Assembly (NCBI GenBank): GCA_029069015.1
Contig: JAIEBL010000037.1
Location: 1-5,193 of the forward strand
Length of the DNA stretch: 5,193 nucleotides
Direction: 5' to 3'
Origin: Clostridiales bacterium
GTDB taxonomy: Bacteria; Bacillota; Clostridia; Christensenellales; Pumilibacteraceae
Made by a program: the position numbers and the translations under genes. The notes under the pieces were generated by a model. The model was not told the origin of the DNA. It searched no databases and saw only the letters and a program-made list of their open reading frames with translations. This document shows, one piece after another, positions 1 to 5,193 of the stretch; within the stretch, counting starts at the first letter, position 1; every line of letters starts with the position of its first letter.

Positions 1-258
1 TCTCTGAATTCCCGTTTGAGACCTCTCCACTCCGCTTCGCTTCGGTCGAGGTGACAAATCGCTTCTTTTGTCATTTCGAGCGAGCGGAGCGAAGTAGAAT
101 AATCTCTGAATTCCCGTTTGAGACCTCTCCACTCCGCTTCGCTTCGGTCGAGGTGACAAACCGCTCCTTCTGTCATTTCGAGCGAGCGCCACCGCCCGCT
201 ACTCTCTCTGTCATTTCGACCGAGCGCCACTGCCCGCTACTCTCTCTGTCATTTCGAC
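1..258. repeat. Cluster of short palindromic intergenic repeats with two nested tandem duplications
   Basis: This stretch holds no credible gene and is built from copies of one repeat family. Plus-oriented heads TGTCATTTCGA begin at 69, 171, 209 and 247. Minus-oriented complete units lie at 19-56 and 121-158, running from AGACCTCTCC to GGTCGAGGTGACA. Positions 1-86 recur at 103-188 (period 102) with three differences, all T to C, in the stretch after GACAAA. Positions 183-220 recur at 221-258 (period 38) with one difference. The minus units have self-complementary ends (ACCTC 21-25 with GAGGT 48-52; 123-127 with 150-154), so each can fold into a hairpin. The family resembles the TGTCAT-headed repeats common in intergenic DNA of many anaerobes. 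Whether they are mobile, regulatory or passive cannot be told from this sequence alone. Confidence 0.9.
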
Positions 259-291
259 CGCAGCGGCGTCAGCCGCGAAGCGGAGAAATCT
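247..291 (+). repeat. Left terminal repeat unit of the GIY-YIG element
   Basis: This is a complete repeat unit with head TGTCATTTCGACC (247-259) and tail GGAGAAATCT (282-291). It can fold as a segmented hairpin: ATTTC 251-255 with GAAAT 285-289, CCGC 258-261 with GCGG 280-283, and GCGGC 263-267 with GCCGC 272-276 around a GTCA loop. It has the same head and tail, inverted, as the unit at 585-624. The stop codon of the nuclease gene abuts its last base. In the gene's sense it lies directly after the coding region and could form a 3'-end hairpin, though there is no following U-tract of the kind expected for an intrinsic terminator. Confidence 0.9.
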
Positions 292-582
292 TTATGATTC
301 CACCATTAAATCCTTCCATGTCGGATTGACAGAATTTATCAGCATTTCTTTCTTTTCACGCCGCCATTTTTTAAGTTGCTTTTCTCTTGCAATAGCGTCG
401 TTTACGTTGTGACAATCCTCAACATAAACCAATTTAGTGACATGGTACTTTTTAGTAAAACCATCCATAAGCCCGTTTTTGTGTTCATACATTCGACGGT
501 TTATATCGTTTGTAATGCCTATATATAGAACGGTATCGATTTGATTCGATAGTATATATACATAGTAAGAATTTTCATTCAT
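292..582 (-). CDS. GIY-YIG family nuclease, small single-domain type
   Basis: This 96-residue protein consists of one GIY-YIG nuclease domain, the usual full length of the small stand-alone family (COG2827/YhbQ-like). Visible motifs are YYVYILSN (6-13, the GIY strand), LYIGITNDINRR (19-30, with YIG at 20-22 and the likely catalytic arginine at 29 or 30), H34 in YEHKNG, and AIAREKQLKKWRR (63-75), where E67 is the expected metal-binding glutamate. The C-terminal NPTWKDL is also typical. All key residues are present, so the gene looks intact. Family members are presumed metal-dependent DNA endonucleases; the substrate of this one is unknown. There is no signal peptide or membrane segment. The ATG follows GGAG by 8 nt, and that GGAG belongs to the flanking repeat. 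The gene is AT-rich compared with its neighbours and is enclosed by inverted repeats, which suggests acquisition. No independent promoter is evident. Confidence 0.93.
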   Translation of the reverse strand: MNENSYYVYILSNQIDTVLYIGITNDINRRMYEHKNGLMDGFTKKYHVTKLVYVEDCHNVNDAIAREKQLKKWRREKKEMLINSVNPTWKDLMVES

Positions 583-584
583 TT

Positions 585-624
585 AGATTTCTCCACGCGC
601 ACTTCGTGCTTGGTCGAAATGACA
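585..624 (-). repeat. Right terminal repeat unit of the GIY-YIG element, carrying its ribosome binding site
   Basis: Read on the minus strand this unit runs from TGTCATTTCGACC (624-612) to GGAGAAATCT (594-585). It is inverted relative to the unit at 247-291, with the same ends but a different core. The core keeps pairing: ATTTC 587-591 with GAAAT 616-620, CCA 593-595 with TGG 611-613, and GCAC 599-602 with GTGC 606-609 around a TTC loop. The GGAG in the tail is 8 nt from the nuclease ATG and is the only plausible Shine-Dalgarno sequence. If the hairpin forms in mRNA, the GG of GGAG and the adjoining GAAAT would be base-paired, which would reduce access to the start site. Confidence 0.88.
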
Positions 625-681
625 AGGAACACAGGGGCGTTGCTTCGTTTGCTTTTGTTGCATAGCGCACATTTCACCGCT

Positions 682-716
682 CTGTCATTTTGCTTGCGCT
701 TCCCTCGGGATGACAG
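682..716. repeat. Single palindromic repeat with TGTCAT/ATGACA ends
   Basis: CTGTCAT (682-688) is mirrored by ATGACAG (710-716), with an interior that contains TCC/GGA complementarity near 701-710. The ends resemble the heads of the repeats at the left of the window, but the interior differs (TTGCTTGCGCTTCCCTCGGG), so it appears to be a related subfamily in which both ends carry the head. It lies in the 163-bp non-coding stretch (625-787) after the ABC-F stop codon. It might act as a 3'-end hairpin for that transcript, but it has no U-tract and starts about 70 nt after the stop. Confidence 0.65.
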
Positions 717-787
717 AAGGAAGTAGTATTGCCGCGCCTTTTAGAATCAACTACGCCTTGCTCTTGTATGACTTGGTGTAATAGTCC

Positions 788-2332
788 TTATGCTTTCACG
801 TCCAGCGTCTTGTTGCAGACGTCTTCGGCGAAGTCGCGTTCGTGGCTGACGAGCAGGATCGCGCCGTGGTAGTTTAATAATGCGGTTTTGAGCGCGGCTT
901 TGGCGCGGACGTCGAGGTGGTTGGTCGGTTCGTCTAAAAGAAGGATGTTGGTCGTTTTCTGCATGAGCACGCAAAGCTTGACGCGCACTTGCTCGCCGCC
1001 CGAAAGGGTGCGCAAGGGCTTTACGCAAAGCTCGTTTTTAATGCCCACTTTACTGAGTTTTTCGCGAAGCTGTTTGTTTTGCAGGCGGGGGAAGAGGTCG
1101 GAGAGAAGCCCGAGCGCGCTCTGTTCGGTCTGCCCGAAATTAAGGTCTTGCTCTAAGTAGCCGGGCTTTAAAAAGGGGTGCAGGTAAACGCTGCCGCCTT
1201 TTGGTGCGAGCAGCCCCATCAGCGTTTTGACAAGCGTCGTTTTGCCGATACCGTTCGTGCCGCGTACCCATAGCCGCGAGTCGCCCTCCAAGCCGAACGT
1301 AACGGGCGGCAGGAGCGGGTGGTCGTAGCCGATAAGAAGCTCGTTTGCTTTGATGAGTTCACGGGTGTGGAGCGGTTCGCAAGGGAAGGAAAATTCGGCG
1401 TCGTATACGACGGACGGCTTTTCGATTTTCTCCATGCGGTCGAGCATTTTCTTGCGGCTGTTTGCCATGCCCGCCGTGGACGCGCGCGCCTTGTTGCGGG
1501 CAATGTAGTCTTCCATGCGCTTGATTTCTTCTTGTTGGCGCAGATAGCTCTCTTCGTACTGTTTGCGGTTCTGCTCGGCTTGCGCGCGGTAGGTCGTGTA
1601 GTTGCCGCCGTACTTCTTGATCGTGCCGTTCTCGATCGATACGATGAACTTGCACACCTTGTCCAAAAATTCGGTGTCGTGCGAAATGACCAAAAACGTG
1701 TTCTTGACCGAGTTTAAGTATTCGATCAGCCAGTCCACGTGCTCTACGTCCAGAAAGTTCGTCGGCTCGTCGAGCAGCATGACGTCGGGCTGTTCCAAAA
1801 GAAGGCGCGCGAGCATGAGCTTTGCGCGTTGCCCGCCGCTCAAAGTAGCGATGACCGTATCGTATCCCAAGGAAGCGATTCCGATGCCGCCCGCGACTTT
1901 TTTCACCGTCGCGTCGAGCTCGAAAAAGCCCGCGTTCGTTAGTCGTTCGAGCATACGGTTCGTTTTGTCGATCATGCGACTAAGCTCTCCGTCGTCGGTG
2001 ATTTCACCCATATCCACGTAGAGCTGTTCCATGCGCGCGTTGAGATCGTAGAGGTCGCGGAAGGCGTCTTTCAGATATTCCATCACCGTTTGGCTGCGGT
2101 CGATGTCGGCGTGCTGGTCGAGGACGCCGCGCTTTATGCCGTTCTGCCACTTGACTTCGCCTTCGTCCTGGCTCAGAACGCCCGAAATAATATTGATAAA
2201 CGTGGTCTTGCCCGCGCCGTTGAGTCCCACGACGCCGACGTGTTCGCCGTTGTTGATCGATAAGTCGGCGTGTGCAAACAGCGTTTTCGCATCGTACATA
2301 TGACTTAGATTTTTAATATCCAGAATACTCAT
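788..2332 (-). CDS. ABC-F family ATPase (duplicated ATP-binding cassette, ribosome-associated type)
   Basis: This 514-residue soluble protein has two ATP-binding cassettes and no membrane segment, the layout of ABC-F proteins that act on the ribosome rather than in transport. Counting from the chosen ATG, cassette 1 has Walker A GLNGAGKT (36-43), signature LSGGQ (164-168), Walker B VMLLDEPT (184-191) and switch SHD (217-219). A charged, probably coiled-coil linker spans about 244-309 and includes ARNKARASTAGMANSRKK. Cassette 2 has GTNGIGKT (358-365), LSGGE (443-447), LLLDEPTN (464-471) and SHE (496-498). All catalytic elements are intact. An ATG six codons upstream also exists, but MSILDIKNLSH is the usual N-terminus of this group and the upstream ATG lies inside the promoter. 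The length and linker recall a widespread Firmicutes ABC-F of about 515 residues. It could be a translation factor or a ribosome-protection antibiotic resistance protein; the sequence alone does not decide. Confidence 0.93.
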   Translation of the reverse strand: MSILDIKNLSHMYDAKTLFAHADLSINNGEHVGVVGLNGAGKTTFINIISGVLSQDEGEVKWQNGIKRGVLDQHADIDRSQTVMEYLKDAFRDLYDLNARMEQLYVDMGEITDDGELSRMIDKTNRMLERLTNAGFFELDATVKKVAGGIGIASLGYDTVIATLSGGQRAKLMLARLLLEQPDVMLLDEPTNFLDVEHVDWLIEYLNSVKNTFLVISHDTEFLDKVCKFIVSIENGTIKKYGGNYTTYRAQAEQNRKQYEESYLRQQEEIKRMEDYIARNKARASTAGMANSRKKMLDRMEKIEKPSVVYDAEFSFPCEPLHTRELIKANELLIGYDHPLLPPVTFGLEGDSRLWVRGTNGIGKTTLVKTLMGLLAPKGGSVYLHPFLKPGYLEQDLNFGQTEQSALGLLSDLFPRLQNKQLREKLSKVGIKNELCVKPLRTLSGGEQVRVKLCVLMQKTTNILLLDEPTNHLDVRAKAALKTALLNYHGAILLVSHERDFAEDVCNKTLDVKA

Positions 2333-2338
2333 GGCTTC

Positions 2339-2367
2339 ATTATATATCATTTCGGGAAAATATTCAA
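2339..2367 (-). promoter_or_regulatory. Sigma-A-type promoter of the ABC-F gene
   Basis: On the minus strand a TTGAAT -35 box (2367-2362) is followed after exactly 17 nt by a consensus TATAAT -10 box (2344-2339). Only six bases, GAAGCC, separate the -10 box from the ATG at 2332-2330, so the predicted +1 falls on or next to the A of the start codon. No good Shine-Dalgarno sequence precedes that ATG, which fits a leaderless message. The overlapping TATATAAT run leaves a one- or two-base uncertainty in the -10 position. Confidence 0.72.
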
Positions 2368-2401
2368 GTTTTTTGCACGTGGGGTTTTCGGCGTAGCACC
2401 C

Positions 2402-2426
2402 TAAACGCTTTGTAAACGCTTTACAA
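2402..2426. promoter_or_regulatory. Possible operator: inverted and direct repeats over the pheA -35 box
   Basis: TTGTAAA (2410-2416) and TTTACAA (2420-2426) form a perfect 7-bp inverted repeat around CGC. The right arm covers the TTTACA -35 box of pheA. The same stretch contains the 10-bp direct repeat TAAACGCTTT at 2402-2411 and 2413-2422, with an 11-bp period close to one helical turn. Both patterns would suit binding by a dimeric or side-by-side regulator. I do not recognise a specific regulator motif, and no regulator gene is visible in the window. Confidence 0.4.
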
Positions 2427-2449
2427 GTTTTGCCTTTTTATGGTATACT
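2420..2449 (+). promoter_or_regulatory. Sigma-A-type promoter of pheA
   Basis: A TTTACA -35 box (2420-2425) and a TATACT -10 box (2444-2449) are 18 bp apart, with TG one base upstream of the -10 box (2441-2442), i.e. an extended -10. The predicted start near 2456 leaves a leader of about 25 nt containing AAAAAGGAG. The leader is too short for an attenuator or T-box, so any control is likely to act at the DNA level. It would also serve secA if transcription continues through the short gap after pheA. Confidence 0.75.
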
Positions 2450-2463
2450 TTCAAGTAACGGCT

Positions 2464-2472
2464 AAAAAGGAG
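2464..2472 (+). promoter_or_regulatory. Ribosome binding site that fixes the TTG start of pheA
   Basis: AAAAAGGAG lies 8 nt before a TTG codon at 2481. The reading frame from that TTG immediately gives [10 protein letters not shown], the normal N-terminus of prephenate dehydratase, and no in-frame ATG is available near it. The strong site and correct spacing support TTG as the true start. Confidence 0.85.
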
Positions 2473-2480
2473 CGTCCAAA

Positions 2481-3269
2481 TTGCGAATCGGTTACCTCGG
2501 CGACGAAAACAGCCACACCTACGCGGCGGCAACTGCGTTTGCCAAGGATAAAACGGTAGACGCTTTTTGCGGCTTTGGGTCGGTAAGCGATGCGCTTGCG
2601 GCGGTGGGCGACAGTTGCGATATTGCCGTTGTGCCCGTGGAAAACAGCATCGAAGGGACGGTCGCCGAAACGGTGGATTGTTTAGGGCATGCGGGGCTGT
2701 TCATCGTAGCGGAGCTTGTTTTGCCCGTTCGGCAGGCGCTCGTGGTTATAAACGGCGGCAGGGCGGACAGAATCGAGAGGGTGTATTCGCACCCGCAGGC
2801 GCTTGCCCAGTGCCGGCAGCACATCCGCGAAATCTTGCCGAAAGCCACGCCGGTGGCGGTGGCGTATACGAGCGCCGCGCTCGACCTCGTAGACGAAAAG
2901 AGCGCCGCGATCGCGCGCGTTGCCAAAGCGGGGCAGGCGATTCTCGTGGAGGATATGGGCGACGCGGAGCACAACCGTACGCGGTTTTTGGCGGTAGGTA
3001 AGACGCCGCAACCCGTAGGGAATAAGGCGAGCGTCACGTTCACGCTTCCCAACGAGCCGGGTGCATTGCTTTGCGCGTTGAACGTGTTTGCCGCATTCGG
3101 TGCGAACATGACGAAAATCGAATCGCGCCCCGACAAAAAGCAAATGGGCAGCTATGAGTTCTACGTCGATTTCGTATTCGCGAAAGGGCAGCTCAACGAA
3201 ATCCTTGCCGCTCTTGCAGGCGTCACGCGCGTGACCTACCTCGGGCGGTACGACGAATATAAGGCATAA
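2481..3269 (+). CDS. pheA: Prephenate dehydratase (monofunctional, with C-terminal ACT domain)
   Basis: This enzyme converts prephenate to phenylpyruvate by dehydration and decarboxylation, the committed step of phenylalanine synthesis in the cytoplasm. The 262-residue length fits the single-function form without a chorismate mutase domain. The catalytic part covers about residues 1-175, with [13 protein letters not shown] at the N-terminus, [12 protein letters not shown] (50-61), [11 protein letters not shown] (101-111) and [10 protein letters not shown] (164-173), in which T167 of the TRF motif corresponds to the catalytic threonine. The ACT domain covers about 183-262 with [13 protein letters not shown] (191-203) and TKIESRP (211-217), the signature region for phenylalanine binding, so feedback inhibition by phenylalanine is expected. 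Translation starts at TTG with a strong ribosome binding site. The gene is divergent from the ABC-F gene and 62 nt ahead of secA on the same strand. The GDENSHT segment departs from the more usual GTFT-like form, but other motifs are intact. Confidence 0.95.
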   Translation: MRIGYLGDENSHTYAAATAFAKDKTVDAFCGFGSVSDALAAVGDSCDIAVVPVENSIEGTVAETVDCLGHAGLFIVAELVLPVRQALVVINGGRADRIERVYSHPQALAQCRQHIREILPKATPVAVAYTSAALDLVDEKSAAIARVAKAGQAILVEDMGDAEHNRTRFLAVGKTPQPVGNKASVTFTLPNEPGALLCALNVFAAFGANMTKIESRPDKKQMGSYEFYVDFVFAKGQLNEILAALAGVTRVTYLGRYDEYKA

Positions 3270-3317
3270 GCACCGCTGCAAATGCGGCGTTAAAGAATAA
3301 AGAAAAGTATCCTAAAC

Positions 3318-3323
3318 AGGAGA
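3318..3323 (+). promoter_or_regulatory. Ribosome binding site of secA
   Basis: AGGAGA ends 8 nt before the ATG at 3332, a standard spacing. The 62-nt gap between pheA and secA contains no convincing promoter and no intrinsic terminator, so co-transcription with pheA is plausible. Confidence 0.85.
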
Positions 3324-3331
3324 ACGGTAGA

Positions 3332-5193
3332 ATGGGACTGATCAGTTTTATCACGGGTAGCGACAACCGCAAGCATCTCAAAAAGCTGGAAGCGATTGCG
3401 GCGAAGGTCGATTCGTACGAAGAGGCGTATAAGCAGCTTTCGGACGACGAACTGAAAGCGAAGACCGAAGAGTTCAAGAAGCGCCTCAAGGAGAACTACG
3501 AGACGCTGGACGATATTTTGCCCGAAGCGTATGCCACGGTGCGCGAAGCGAGTGCGCGCGTTCTGGGCATGCGGCACTTCCACGTGCAGATTCTGGGCGG
3601 CATTGCGTTGCATCAGGGTCGTATTTCCGAGATGCGTACAGGCGAAGGTAAAACGCTCGTAGCAACGCTGCCGTCCTACCTTAACGCGCTGACGGGCGAC
3701 GGTGTGCACGTCGTTACGGTCAACGATTACCTCGCAAAGCGCGACGCCGAATGGATGGGGAAAGTACACCGCTTTTTGGGGCTTACCGTAGGTGTGGCGA
3801 TTTCAGGCATGACGCCCGAAAGTAAGCGTGCGGCGTACAACTGCGACATCACGTACGCGACCAACAACGAGCTCGGTTTCGATTACCTGCGCGACAACAT
3901 GGTCATCTACAAAGAAGAGATGGTGCAGCGCAAGCTCAACTACTGCATTATCGACGAGGTGGACTCCATTCTCATCGACGAAGCGCGTACGCCGCTTATT
4001 ATTTCGGGGCGCGGCGAGAAGTCGAGCGATCTGTATATCCGCGCCAATCAGTTCGTCAAGCGCGAGATCAAAGAAGACGACTACGAAATCGACGAAAAGA
4101 AAAAGACGGTCAACCTCACCGAAGAGGGCGCGCGTAAAGCCGAAGCGCACTTCGGCGTAGAAAACATCGCCGATATCGAAAACAGCGATATCATCCACCA
4201 TATCAACAACGCCCTGCGCGCGCATAAGATCATGAAGCGCGATCAGGACTATATCGTCTCCGACGGCGAAGTGGTCATCGTCGACGAGTTTACGGGCCGT
4301 TTGATGATCGGTCGGCGGTACAGCGACGGACTTCACCAAGCCATCGAAGCGAAGGAAAACGTGACGATCCGCAACGAGAACCGCACGCTTGCCACGATTA
4401 CCTTCCAAAACTATTTCCGTCTGTATACGAAGCTTTCGGGCATGACGGGTACGGCAAAGACCGAAGAGGGCGAGTTCAAGGGCATTTACGGCTTGGACGT
4501 CGTGGTGATCCCGCCCAATCTTCCTTCGCAGCGCGTGGACGAAAACGACCTTATTTACACCACCGTTGCAGGCAAGCTCCGCGCCGTGGTCGCGGATATC
4601 AAGGAGTGCACCGAACGCGGACAGCCCGTGCTCGTAGGTACGACCAACGTAGAAAAGAGTGAAGAGCTTTCCCGCCTTCTGATGGGGCAGCGCATTAAGC
4701 ACAACGTGCTCAACGCCAAGAACCACGAAAAGGAGGCCGAGATCATCGCGCAGGCAGGCAGAGTGAGCGCGGTGACGATTGCCACCAACATGGCAGGCCG
4801 TGGTACGGATATTCTGCTCGGCGGTAACGCCGAATACCTCGCAAAGAAGCGCATGCGCGACCTCGGCGTGGAAGAGCGTCTGATCGACGCGTCCACCGCT
4901 TACTTTACGACGCAAGACCCCGAAATTCTGGCGGCGCGCGAGCAGTATCAGAAACTTTACGAAGAATTCAAGAAAGACACCGAAGCCGAAAAAGAAAAAG
5001 TCATTGCGGTAGGCGGCCTTCGTATCATCGGTACGGAGCGGCACGAGTCGCGGCGTATCGACAACCAGCTACGCGGTCGTGCAGGCCGTCAGGGCGATAT
5101 CGGTTCGAGCGTGTTCTACCTTTCCATGGAAGACGATCTTCTGCGCTTGTTCGGCGGCGACCGTATGAAGCGCATTGCCGATTTCTTCCACAC
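3332..5193 (+). CDS. secA: Preprotein translocase ATPase SecA (3' end beyond the window)
   Basis: SecA is the motor that pushes unfolded preproteins through SecYEG. The frame is open for 620 codons to the window edge, with no frameshift found in a full manual translation. The first nucleotide-binding domain (about 1-226) has MRTGEGKT (101-108, Walker A) and IIDEVDS (206-212, Walker B). The preprotein-crosslinking domain follows (about 227-355). NBD1 then resumes with [14 protein letters not shown] (369-382), and the second nucleotide-binding domain has NMAGRGTDI (486-494) and [23 protein letters not shown] (567-589). Residues about 500-558 form a charged insertion between the LLGG and [10 protein letters not shown] motifs, absent from Bacillus subtilis SecA as I recall it. 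The scaffold, wing and C-terminal parts, including any zinc-binding tail, lie outside. The ATG has AGGAGA 8 nt upstream, and [19 protein letters not shown] is a normal SecA N-terminus. Placement directly after pheA is unusual; hpf/raiA and prfB are more typical neighbours. Confidence 0.97.
   Translation, partial: MGLISFITGSDNRKHLKKLEAIAAKVDSYEEAYKQLSDDELKAKTEEFKKRLKENYETLDDILPEAYATVREASARVLGMRHFHVQILGGIALHQGRISEMRTGEGKTLVATLPSYLNALTGDGVHVVTVNDYLAKRDAEWMGKVHRFLGLTVGVAISGMTPESKRAAYNCDITYATNNELGFDYLRDNMVIYKEEMVQRKLNYCIIDEVDSILIDEARTPLIISGRGEKSSDLYIRANQFVKREIKEDDYEIDEKKKTVNLTEEGARKAEAHFGVENIADIENSDIIHHINNALRAHKIMKRDQDYIVSDGEVVIVDEFTGRLMIGRRYSDGLHQAIEAKENVTIRNENRTLATITFQNYFRLYTKLSGMTGTAKTEEGEFKGIYGLDVVVIPPNLPSQRVDENDLIYTTVAGKLRAVVADIKECTERGQPVLVGTTNVEKSEELSRLLMGQRIKHNVLNAKNHEKEAEIIAQAGRVSAVTIATNMAGRGTDILLGGNAEYLAKKRMRDLGVEERLIDASTAYFTTQDPEILAAREQYQKLYEEFKKDTEAEKEKVIAVGGLRIIGTERHESRRIDNQLRGRAGRQGDIGSSVFYLSMEDDLLRLFGGDRMKRIADFFH

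Larger units (their letters stand above)
247..624 (-). mobile_element. Candidate minimal element: GIY-YIG gene between inverted palindromic repeats
   Basis: Two complete repeat units in opposite orientation (247-291 and 585-624) share an identical 13-nt head TGTCATTTCGACC and 10-nt tail GGAGAAATCT. The tails face inward. The interval between them is 293 nt, of which 291 are the GIY-YIG open reading frame. The gene is about 34% GC by hand count, while the flanking chromosomal genes are clearly GC-rich. There is no transposase and no obvious flanking target-site duplication; the left flank is itself more repeat. Small GIY-YIG genes beside TGTCAT-type repeats are, from memory, common in bacterial genomes, which would fit a repeat-associated nuclease in loose analogy with REP-associated transposases. 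Calling it mobile is an inference from architecture and composition, not from an observed empty site. Confidence 0.6.

Noticed and set aside
1..258. CRISPR-like array
   Set aside because: Periods are 102 and 38 bp, and the whole period is repeated rather than a constant repeat with unique spacers. There are no cas genes.
51..329. Plus-strand reading frame of 92 codons
   Set aside because: It is a translation through tandem repeat DNA, giving recurring CHFERA-type peptides. It has no ribosome binding site and overlaps the 3' end of the nuclease gene. Such frames are a common annotation artefact of this repeat family.
247..624. Classical insertion sequence with target-site duplication
   Set aside because: No transposase is encoded and I see no matching direct repeat at the outer borders, so only a candidate non-classical element is claimed.
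751..790. A 14-codon open tail in the +1 frame after the ABC-F stop (K-H-K-D-Y-Y-T-K-S-Y-K-S-K-A)
   Set aside because: It could hint at a lost C-terminal extension by frameshift, but it is short, has no homology I can assert, and the ABC-F protein already ends after a complete second cassette.
2333..2350. Upstream ATG giving a six-residue longer ABC-F protein
   Set aside because: This ATG overlaps the -10/spacer of the best promoter, has no ribosome binding site, and adds MIYNEA before the conserved MSILDIKNL start.
2519..3281. Minus-strand frames of about 200 codons opposite pheA, and a plus-strand frame within it
   Set aside because: They are shadows of pheA, which has a promoter, ribosome binding site and complete family motifs in its own frame.
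3273..3287. Possible terminator hairpin between pheA and secA
   Set aside because: CCGC/GCGG gives only a 4-bp stem with a 7-nt loop and no following T-run.
3803..5044. Minus-strand reading frame of 413 codons
   Set aside because: It is antisense to secA, whose domain motifs are unmistakable. The frame is open because the GC-rich codon use of secA avoids stop codons on the other strand; the peptide has no recognisable domain.

Overview
The window looks like chromosomal DNA from an uncultured, moderately GC-rich member of the Bacillota, probably a clostridial lineage. The evidence is a SecA with a long insertion before its [10 protein letters not shown] motif, as I recall from clostridial rather than Bacillus SecAs; a single-function prephenate dehydratase; an ABC-F ATPase that resembles Firmicutes homologues; and intergenic repeats of the TGTCATTTCGA...GAGAAATCT type. 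The exact lineage cannot be read from the window.

Positions 1-291 are almost entirely repeat DNA: inverted and direct copies of one short palindromic repeat, including a 102-bp tandem duplication and a 38-bp tandem duplication. From 247 to 624 two complete repeat units in inverted orientation enclose a 96-codon GIY-YIG nuclease gene on the minus strand. The gene fills the space so tightly that its stop codon abuts one repeat and its start codon is 2 nt from the other. It is about 34% GC against visibly GC-rich neighbours. This is the most unusual object in the window and looks like a minimal nuclease-carrying mobile element. Positions 625-787 are non-coding and hold one further repeat with TGTCAT/ATGACA ends.

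The rest is a normal-looking chromosomal segment. An ABC-F ATPase gene (788-2332, minus) and pheA (2481-3269, plus) are divergent around a 148-bp intergenic region with a good promoter facing each way. The ABC-F promoter sits so close to the start codon that a leaderless or nearly leaderless mRNA is predicted. The pheA promoter carries a perfect 7-bp inverted repeat over its -35 box. secA follows pheA by 62 nt on the same strand with its own ribosome binding site, and runs off the right edge after 620 codons.

Functionally the window combines a ribosome-associated ATPase, the phenylalanine branch of aromatic amino-acid synthesis, the protein-export motor, and a selfish-looking repeat/nuclease unit that has no evident connection with the others.
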